This document shows, piece by piece, positions 21,316 through 25,781 of a stretch of 25,781 nucleotides of DNA (its first letter is position 1; the number at the start of each line of letters is the position of its first letter). The position numbers and the translations under genes are program-made. Under the pieces are notes generated by a model. It ran no database searches. It was not told where the DNA came from and saw nothing but the letters and a program-made list of their open reading frames with translations. This stretch comes from [Mycobacterium] zoologicum (GTDB lineage Bacteria; Actinomycetota; Actinomycetes; Mycobacteriales; Mycobacteriaceae): assembly GCF_020172665.1 (NCBI RefSeq), contig NZ_CP083985.1, positions 3,426,512-3,452,292 on the forward strand. The letters run 5' to 3'.

Positions 21316-23042
21316 CGCCCGCGGTTCGGCTGGCCGGCCTGGGCATCGGCTACCGGCACCGGCGCCGATCGGTGACGGTGGCGGCCGGGCTTGACGCGCA
21401 GGCCCGCCGCGGCGAGCTGACGGTGCTGATCGGCCCGAACGGCGCCGGCAAATCCACCCTGATCCGCACCCTGGCCGGACTGCAGCCCGCGCTCGGCGGC
21501 CAGGTGCTGCTCGACGGCACGGACCTGACCACGCTGCCCCGTGACGAACTGGCGCGGCGGGTCGGAGTGGTACTGACCGAACGGATCGACCCGGGCCTGC
21601 TGTCGGCGCGGGAACTGGTGGGGCTGGGCCGAATTCCGCACCTGGGCCTGGCCGCCCGGCTGGGTCCCGCCGACGAGGAGATCATCGACTGGGCGCTGGC
21701 TGCCACCGGCGCCGGACACCTGGCGTCGCGGCCGGCCGCGGAACTGTCCGACGGCGAGTGCCAGCGGGTGCTGACCGCACGTGCGCTGGCCCAGCAGCCG
21801 GGCCTGCTGATCCTCGACGAACCCACCGCGTTCCTGGACGTGTCCTCGCGGGCCGGGCTGTTCGGGTTGCTGCGCACGCTCGCCCGCGAACAGCAGCTGG
21901 CGGTGGTGCTCAGCACCCACGACCTGGAATTGGCGCTGCGGGTGGCCGATCGGGTGTGGCTGCTGGACCCGGCGGGCACTTTGACCGACACCGTCGGCGA
22001 GGAACTGATGCTGTCCGGGCGCATCGGGGCGATGTTCGACACCGACACCCTGCGTTTCGACCCGGCCAGCGGCATGTTCGCCTTCGGCACCGACGACGCA
22101 GATCGTCGCGCCGCACGGATCGACGCCCCCGAGCCGTTGCGCGCCGCCCTGATGCGCGTGCTGTCCCGGGAAGGCTGGGAGGTGCGTGAGCCGGCCGAGA
22201 TTCTGGTCACCGCAACCGATCCCGAAGCGATCACGATGCGTCGGGCCGCATCGACCGCGGTCAGCGCCTTGGGCGACCTGCCACAGTTGCTGCGTGCCCT
22301 GCCCGCGGCCGGACACAGCTGCGTGCCGCCGGACCAGGCGGCGGCCGCACTGGCCGAATTATCAGGCGTAACAACGTATTTCGCGGTCTCAACCGGAGCG
22401 GTCGAGGGCGGCGCCTGGCGCCCGGTTACCCAGCTCTACACCGACCCGGAACTGCTCGACGACGCCGTCGCAGCCGTGCGGGAGCGCATCGGGGCGCCGG
22501 ATCACCGGGTCGCGGCGTCGACGTTCTTCCTCGGGTTCGCGGCGCGGCTGTGGTCGATCGGGCTGGGCGGGCTCGCCGAGCACTGCCTGCTGCTGGATCT
22601 GGATCCCGACGAGCTCTGGTACACACAATCCGGCGGTACGGTACGGCTGCACCTGCCGAAACCGGTGGCCTGGCAAGGGCCGGGGCTCGATTCGCTGCTG
22701 GCCGAGGAGGTGCTGCGCCGGCACCTGATCCCGCTGACCGCGGCGGTGCGACGGCTCGGCCCGATCTCGGAGAAGCTGCTGCGCGGCAACGCCGCCTCCG
22801 CCGTGCTGGGCGCCGCGCGCGCCCTACACCGGCATCACGGCGCACCGCTGGCGACCGACCCATCCTGGGAGCTGGCCCGCGCCGTGTGCGCCGACGAACG
22901 TCTCTGCGACACCATCCGTTTCGACGAATCCGGTACCGACTATCGGCGTGCCACCTGCTGCCTGTTCTACCGCACGCCGGGCGGTGGGCTGTGCATCGAC
23001 TGCGCGCTCACCCACAAACCTCACGCTCGTTCACACGATTAG
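21312..23042 (+). CDS. ABC transporter ATPase fused to a FhuF-like [2Fe-2S] ferric-reductase domain
   Basis: A 576-residue fusion. Residues 1 to about 255 are a BtuD/FecE-type ATPase with Walker A GPNGAGKS (41-48), signature LSDGE (145-149), Walker B LLILDEP (165-171) and H-loop STHD (His203). The Q-loop region reads VVLTE, with no glutamine. Residues about 256-320 are a C-terminal extension of the ATPase. From about 325 a FhuF-like domain follows, ending in CCLFYR...CIDC, exactly the CC-x10-C-x2-C pattern (Cys549, 550, 561, 564) that ligates the [2Fe-2S] cluster in E. coli FhuF, a ferric-siderophore reductase. The domains are in one uninterrupted frame. The design would place a reductase at the cytoplasmic exit of the importer. 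GTG 21312 is coupled to the permease stop. Substrate reduction is inferred, not shown. Confidence 0.9.
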   Translation: MTPAVRLAGLGIGYRHRRRSVTVAAGLDAQARRGELTVLIGPNGAGKSTLIRTLAGLQPALGGQVLLDGTDLTTLPRDELARRVGVVLTERIDPGLLSARELVGLGRIPHLGLAARLGPADEEIIDWALAATGAGHLASRPAAELSDGECQRVLTARALAQQPGLLILDEPTAFLDVSSRAGLFGLLRTLAREQQLAVVLSTHDLELALRVADRVWLLDPAGTLTDTVGEELMLSGRIGAMFDTDTLRFDPASGMFAFGTDDADRRAARIDAPEPLRAALMRVLSREGWEVREPAEILVTATDPEAITMRRAASTAVSALGDLPQLLRALPAAGHSCVPPDQAAAALAELSGVTTYFAVSTGAVEGGAWRPVTQLYTDPELLDDAVAAVRERIGAPDHRVAASTFFLGFAARLWSIGLGGLAEHCLLLDLDPDELWYTQSGGTVRLHLPKPVAWQGPGLDSLLAEEVLRRHLIPLTAAVRRLGPISEKLLRGNAASAVLGAARALHRHHGAPLATDPSWELARAVCADERLCDTIRFDESGTDYRRATCCLFYRTPGGGLCIDCALTHKPHARSHD

Positions 23043-23054
23043 GAAGGAATCCCC

Positions 23055-23633
23055 ATGACCGAAACCACCACCGCCGTAGTTGCCGATCCCCCGATCGTCG
23101 ACACCGAAGACCGGGGCCGCGAACAACTGTGGCCGCTGCCCACCGACCAGCAGAGTCTGCTGGACCTGCTGCACCTGTGCTTCGACGAGTACTGGGACGA
23201 GATCTGGTTCGGCATCATCATGCAGGGCGCCGCCTGGGAGGTGGCAGCACCCAACGCGCCGCGCAAGATCGCGATGCTCGACGGTTACGCCACAGTTGAT
23301 TTCGGCCGCTGGCACTTTCACCTGTGCATCGGCAAGCACCGGGCCAGCGGCTCGGAGCTGGGCCGCATTCGCCGCTGCACCCGCGCCGAGCTGTACCGGC
23401 GGATCGGCAAGGACGGCAACCCGATGTCGTGGGGCGTGCGACTGTACAACGGACGCGACGAGCAGATGATGACGCTGATGCTGCCGAACCCGTTCCTGAC
23501 CAACGACCAGCAGATGCGCGAGGAGCCCGAGTGGGGCCAGCTGGAACTGTGGGACAAGCTCCGCGAGCGCTACCTGGGCCTGGGCCCGGACCCGTTGGAC
23601 CGCAGCGGGAATCGGATTCGCTGCGGCGGTTAG
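23055..23633 (+). CDS. Conserved-looking protein of unknown function with HFHxCxxxH cluster (192 aa)
   Basis: I cannot assign a family with confidence. The protein is soluble, with no signal peptide or membrane helix. A Pro/Thr-rich N-terminus is followed by an aromatic, acidic stretch (FDEYWDEIWFGIIMQGAAWEV), then DGYATVDFGRWHFHLCIGKH with His87, His89, Cys91 and His95, a plausible metal or cluster site, then SWGVRLYNGRDEQMMTLMLPNPFL. ATG 23055 has a strong Shine-Dalgarno AGGAAGGA that begins at the last bases of the preceding stop, so it belongs to the B12-regulated transporter operon as its last gene. Related sequences next to (2Fe-2S) proteins in proteobacteria seem familiar, but I cannot verify this. 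Likely roles are metal or corrinoid handling after import, or an electron-transfer partner of the FhuF domain. Confidence 0.82.
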   Translation: MTETTTAVVADPPIVDTEDRGREQLWPLPTDQQSLLDLLHLCFDEYWDEIWFGIIMQGAAWEVAAPNAPRKIAMLDGYATVDFGRWHFHLCIGKHRASGSELGRIRRCTRAELYRRIGKDGNPMSWGVRLYNGRDEQMMTLMLPNPFLTNDQQMREEPEWGQLELWDKLRERYLGLGPDPLDRSGNRIRCGG

Positions 23634-23702
23634 CGAGGTTCGACGCAGGAGAGCCGAAGCTGGACCGCCGCATTAAACACGGCGGTTAGCGAGGTTCGTC
23701 GC
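23624..23702. repeat. Direct repeat of 23 bp covering both convergent gene ends
   Basis: CGGCGGTTAGCGAGGTTCG occurs at 23624-23642 and 23680-23698. Extended by WCGC it matches at 22 of 23 positions, with a 56-bp period. The first copy holds the TAG stop of the 192-aa gene, and the second holds the TAA stop of the PPE gene on the other strand. It looks like a small duplication of the PPE 3' end that set the present gene boundary. Confidence 0.6.
23664..23686. terminator. Candidate bidirectional terminator hairpin between the 192-aa gene and the PPE gene
   Basis: ACCGCCG (23664-23670), a 9-nt loop CATTAAACA and CGGCGGT (23680-23686) form a perfect 7-bp GC-rich stem between convergent genes. 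There is no U-tract, which is common for mycobacterial terminators. It overlaps the last base of the PPE stop codon. Confidence 0.5.
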
Positions 23703-25218
23703 CCGGCCAGGTGTTGGGCATCATCGGGCTGACCGCCCCGCCGCCGAATCCGTCGTCGGCCAGTGCGGTCAGCCCGGCCGGGCGCGCACCTGCGACCCGG
23801 TGGGTGCTGCCGGCGAACCCGCCGGCACCTCGGGCCGAGGCGGAGACCCCGACGGGCTCGGGCGCCAAATCCTGGTCCAGGTCCATGTACTCATGCCCGC
23901 GCCCCAGCATGCCGACCTTCGTCTTGCGCCGGCGCCGCTGCGGCGCAACCTCTTCCGCGGGCTCGGCCACATCAGCCGCGGCGCTGTCCAGCTTGCGCGC
24001 CGCCTTCTTGCGGGCGCTGGTCCCTGACGCCCGTCGGGCGCCCATGTCCATGCCGCCGACCATGTACATGTAGGCCGGCATGGTCACCGACGGCGGCCCG
24101 GCCGGGGTCGGTGGCGGGGCCAACACGGTCGTCGCCGCCAGCGCAGGCAACAGCGCGGGTATCAGCGCCGTCTGGGTGATCAGGTAGTTCAGCGCCTGGA
24201 TGGTGTTGCCGATCGTGGACCCGACGATCTCGACCATCGCCATCGGGATGACCAGGCCCAGGCCCTGAGGGTTGAACAGCGCAGTGTACATGATCGCGAT
24301 CAGGTCGTCGACGATCACGATGCTGGTGAACGCGAAGTAGGAGCCCGGGTCCAGCGGCACCGAGAAGATGTAGGCCAGGTTGCCGGGGTTGAGATAGCTC
24401 AGCGGGTTGCCGGTCCACGCCAGCCACGATCCGGGCACCCCGGGCGGCGGCAACAGCGACGACCCGCCCTGCAGGCTGGCGAACCACTGCGCCAGCGGGT
24501 CGGAGATGCCGGTGAAGCCGATCTTGTTGAAGAACTCCTGCAGCTCGGCGTACAGCGGGTACTGGCTGCTGTCCGGATAGGGCGGGCTGGGCACCAGACT
24601 TTCGAGCCAGTTCGCGAAGTCGGTGAACCACTGCGGCGGCTGCGGCGCGGTGGTGTCAGTGGCGTCGGCGCTGCCCGGCGACTTCAACACCGTGGGCGCC
24701 GGTTCGAGCTGCGGCACCGTCGCCACCGCGGTGGTTGCGGTGGCGTCGTACGCGGTCATCACGGCGGCGGCCTGCGCCCACATCCGGGCGTAGTCGGCTT
24801 CGTTCAATGTGATCGGAATGGTGTTGATCCCAAAGAAATTGGTGCCGACCAGCACCGCGTGGGTGACGTGGTTGGCCACCAGTTCGGCCATCGTCGGCAT
24901 CGCCGCCACCGCGCTGGTGTAGGCGGCGGCCGCGGTCTGCTGCTGTGCGGCGGTGGCCGCGCCGTCGGCACCGGCCTGCAACAGCCAGGCCAGGTACGGC
25001 GCGTTGGCGGCCACGAACGCCTCGGCGGCCGGCCCCTGCCAGGCACCGGCCTGGACCGCGGCCAGCACACCGGTCAGTTCGTCGGCGATCGTCGTGTATT
25101 CGACGGAAAGGGAGGTCCAGGCTGCCGCGGAGGCGAGCAGCGGGCCGGCACCGGGACCGGCGGACAACAGGGTCGAATGGATTTCAGGCGGCGACGCCAC
25201 CCAGACAGGCGCAGACAA
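23686..25218 (-). CDS. PPE family protein (PPE2-like, PPW type), under a B12 riboswitch
   Basis: A 510-residue PPE protein. Residues 1 to about 180 form the PPE domain, with VASPPEIHS at the start and the WxG turn GAWQGPAAEAF near residue 60, which pairs with a PE partner for type VII secretion. A glycine/proline-rich hydrophobic middle follows. The C-terminal part has a basic tract QRRRRKTK, the block MLGRGHEYMDLD, GFGGG and PMMPNTW, fitting the GFxG(T)/PxxPxxW signature of the PPW subfamily. TTG 25218 was chosen because it gives the usual MSAPVWVASPPE N-terminus. The riboswitch upstream and the basic tract recall M. tuberculosis PPE2, which is B12-regulated beside cobQ1 and reported to carry a nuclear localisation signal. 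A role in corrinoid or cobalt passage across the outer membrane is an inference. Confidence 0.93.
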   Translation of the reverse strand: MSAPVWVASPPEIHSTLLSAGPGAGPLLASAAAWTSLSVEYTTIADELTGVLAAVQAGAWQGPAAEAFVAANAPYLAWLLQAGADGAATAAQQQTAAAAYTSAVAAMPTMAELVANHVTHAVLVGTNFFGINTIPITLNEADYARMWAQAAAVMTAYDATATTAVATVPQLEPAPTVLKSPGSADATDTTAPQPPQWFTDFANWLESLVPSPPYPDSSQYPLYAELQEFFNKIGFTGISDPLAQWFASLQGGSSLLPPPGVPGSWLAWTGNPLSYLNPGNLAYIFSVPLDPGSYFAFTSIVIVDDLIAIMYTALFNPQGLGLVIPMAMVEIVGSTIGNTIQALNYLITQTALIPALLPALAATTVLAPPPTPAGPPSVTMPAYMYMVGGMDMGARRASGTSARKKAARKLDSAAADVAEPAEEVAPQRRRRKTKVGMLGRGHEYMDLDQDLAPEPVGVSASARGAGGFAGSTHRVAGARPAGLTALADDGFGGGAVSPMMPNTWPGDEPR

Positions 25219-25230
25219 TGGGAATCAGCT

Positions 25231-25251
25231 CTCTCGGGGTACACCGCCCCG
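25231..25251 (-). promoter_or_regulatory. Conserved leader hairpin and ribosome-binding region of the PPE gene
   Basis: On the minus strand CGGGGCGGTGTACCCCG (25251-25235) is identical to the SBP leader hairpin and is followed by a GAGAGAG ribosome-binding region and, 17 nt after the hairpin, the TTG start. Identity over the whole stem-loop while flanks vary supports function. Confidence 0.55.
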
Positions 25252-25265
25252 GGTCGCAGGATGCG

Positions 25266-25403
25266 ACGATGTGAGTGTCCTGACTCTCGGATCAACGCTC
25301 GCCTCGCCTTCCAACTCCGTTAAGAGCCGTGGCTGTTGAGGGTCGCTCCCCGATCACAGTGGCGGGACCGTGCCGGATTCACACCGGCTTCCTGCACCAT
25401 CGT
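25266..25403 (-). promoter_or_regulatory. Cobalamin riboswitch upstream of the PPE gene
   Basis: Minus-strand reading gives P1 ACGATG with CATCGT, then GCAGGAAGCCGGTGTGAATCC, GGCACGGTCCCGCCACTGTG, a long P5/P6 arm and the B12 box GAGAGTCAGGACACTCAC. It is a close relative of the aptamer at 18909-19058, sharing the core, much of the arm (AAGGCGAGGCGA, TGATCCGA) and the downstream hairpin. It puts the PPE protein under B12 control together with the ABC importer. Confidence 0.92.
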
Positions 25404-25416
25404 TGCCGTACTGGCG

Positions 25417-25452
25417 CAGTATCGCACGCTAGGTCAGCTATTGGCGATACTG
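25417..25452 (-). terminator. Candidate stem-loop at the 3' end of the upstream PPE gene
   Basis: GCGATACTG (25444-25452) and CAGTATCGC (25417-25425) form a perfect 9-bp stem with an 18-nt loop that contains the TAG stop of the upstream PPE. A further GGCG/CGCC pairing is possible across a 3-nt bulge. On the minus strand it could terminate the upstream PPE transcript before the riboswitch. It also overlaps the candidate PPE promoter. Confidence 0.4.
25418..25423 (-). promoter_or_regulatory. Candidate -10 element (GATACT) of the riboswitch-PPE transcript
   Basis: GATACT on the minus strand lies 14 bp before aptamer P1, similar to the spacing at the uptake operon. TAGCGT (25426-25431) is an alternative. 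Both fall within or beside the stem-loop ending the upstream PPE. Weak evidence. Confidence 0.25.
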
Positions 25453-25761
25453 CAGCGCCCATGTGCCGGGCGTCATAGGAGTGGTGACACCGCCGCCGAA
25501 CCCGTCCCCGGACAGCGCGGTCAGGCCGCTCGGTGAAAAGTCATCCTCGAGGTCCATGTACTCGTGGCCGCGGCCGAGCATGTCGTGCTTGGCCCGTCGG
25601 CGCCGGCGGACCTTGGCCTTCTCCTCGGCGGCGGCGGCCTCCTCAGGAGCCGCGGCTGCCTCGGGTTCCGGGGCCTTGCGGCGACGGGCACTGGTGCCCG
25701 CGGCCCGGCGGGCCTGCTGGCTCAGGCCCGCGACCAGGTACATGTAGGCGAGGCTGTCGCC
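25438..25761 (-). CDS. PPE family protein, C-terminal fragment (second, upstream paralogue)
   Basis: The last 107 residues of a PPE protein cut by the contig end. They align with the C-terminus of the neighbouring PPE: a membrane-like AYMYLVAG, an Ala/Glu-rich stretch, the basic tract KVRRRRRAK, MLGRGHEYMDLEDD, GFGGG and PMTPGTW (PxxPxxW). It ends LQYRQ at TAG 25440-25438. The two genes are tandem paralogues on the same strand, with the riboswitch of the second between them. The frame is open a further five codons to the right, but those codons are adapter sequence. The N-terminal PPE domain is not in the window. Confidence 0.85.
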   Translation of the reverse strand, partial: GDSLAYMYLVAGLSQQARRAAGTSARRRKAPEPEAAAAPEEAAAAEEKAKVRRRRRAKHDMLGRGHEYMDLEDDFSPSGLTALSGDGFGGGVTTPMTPGTWALQYRQ

Positions 25762-25781
25762 CTGTCTCTTATACACATCTC
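25762..25781. other. Residual Nextera transposon adapter (not genomic)
   Basis: The last 20 bases begin with CTGTCTCTTATACACATCT (25762-25780), the 19-bp mosaic end used in Nextera tagmentation libraries, followed by the C expected of one of the two standard adapter arms. It lies exactly at the contig end. Genomic sequence stops at or before 25761. Confidence 0.97.

Noticed and set aside
23664..23686. CRISPR-like or phage attachment repeat between the convergent genes
   Set aside because: Only two unequal-spaced repeat copies and no integrase or cas gene. It is better explained by a terminator hairpin and a small duplication.
25762..25776. MYKRQ as the N-terminus of a small protein joined to the upstream PPE fragment
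   Set aside because: The codons are the Nextera mosaic end, not genome.
25762..25780. Tn5/IS50-type transposon end in the genome
   Set aside because: The 19 bases do match the engineered mosaic end, but they sit exactly at the contig terminus with no transposon sequence, so library adapter is the simple explanation.
1..25781. tRNA, rRNA or CRISPR arrays
   Set aside because: I saw no tRNA-like cloverleaf with a T-loop consensus, no rRNA sequence and no regularly spaced repeats.

Overview
The window is a high-GC actinobacterial contig from the Mycobacteriaceae. Two PPE-family proteins, an F420-type (Ddn-like) reductase, a fused cobIJ gene, the ChlI/ChlD-cobO-cobB order and an IS481-type element all point to a mycobacterium. 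A complete cobF and the dense clustering of B12 genes argue against the M. tuberculosis complex. The species cannot be named from the sequence alone.

Layout. (1) 1-133: the 3' end of an IS481-family insertion sequence, which runs directly into the SAM-binding loop of cobIJ. (2) 129-4344: cobIJ and cobM on the plus strand, converging on a dienelactone hydrolase-cobL pair on the minus strand. (3) 4384-10398: a B12 riboswitch, then a fused ChlI/ChlD chelatase subunit, cobO, a cobB-cobC fusion and cobD, all overlapping or nearly so. (4) 10424-12133: a non-B12 patch with two small hypotheticals, an F420-type oxidoreductase, an ABM-domain protein and a four-helix membrane protein, the last preceded by a tandem 28-bp repeat. 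(5) 12241-18732, minus strand: cobN-cobF-cobQ-cobK, stop-start coupled and led by a compact B12 riboswitch. (6) 18891-23633, plus strand: a second B12 riboswitch drives a lipoprotein SBP, a FecCD permease, an ABC ATPase fused to a FhuF-like [2Fe-2S] domain, and a 192-aa protein with an HFHxCxxxH cluster. (7) 23686-25761, minus strand: a PPE gene with its own B12 riboswitch and, upstream, the C-terminal part of a paralogous PPE. (8) 25762-25781: leftover Nextera adapter, not genome.

How it fits together. The window encodes most of the aerobic (late cobalt insertion) corrin pathway from precorrin-2 to adenosylcobinamide phosphate: CobI/J, M, F, K, L, B, N with ChlID, O, Q, C and D. CobG and CobH probably lay just left of the IS. 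CobA and the nucleotide-loop genes are elsewhere. Four B12 aptamers control the chelatase operon, the cobN operon, an uptake operon and a PPE gene. Three of the four share a GGGG/CCCC hairpin abutting the ribosome-binding site. The most novel part is the uptake side: a riboswitch-controlled BtuFCD-type importer whose ATPase carries a FhuF-type ferric-reductase-like domain, followed by an unrecognised candidate metal-binding protein, and co-regulated with a PPE protein that could act at the outer membrane. The IS insertion suggests this isolate may be impaired in synthesis while its uptake genes look intact.
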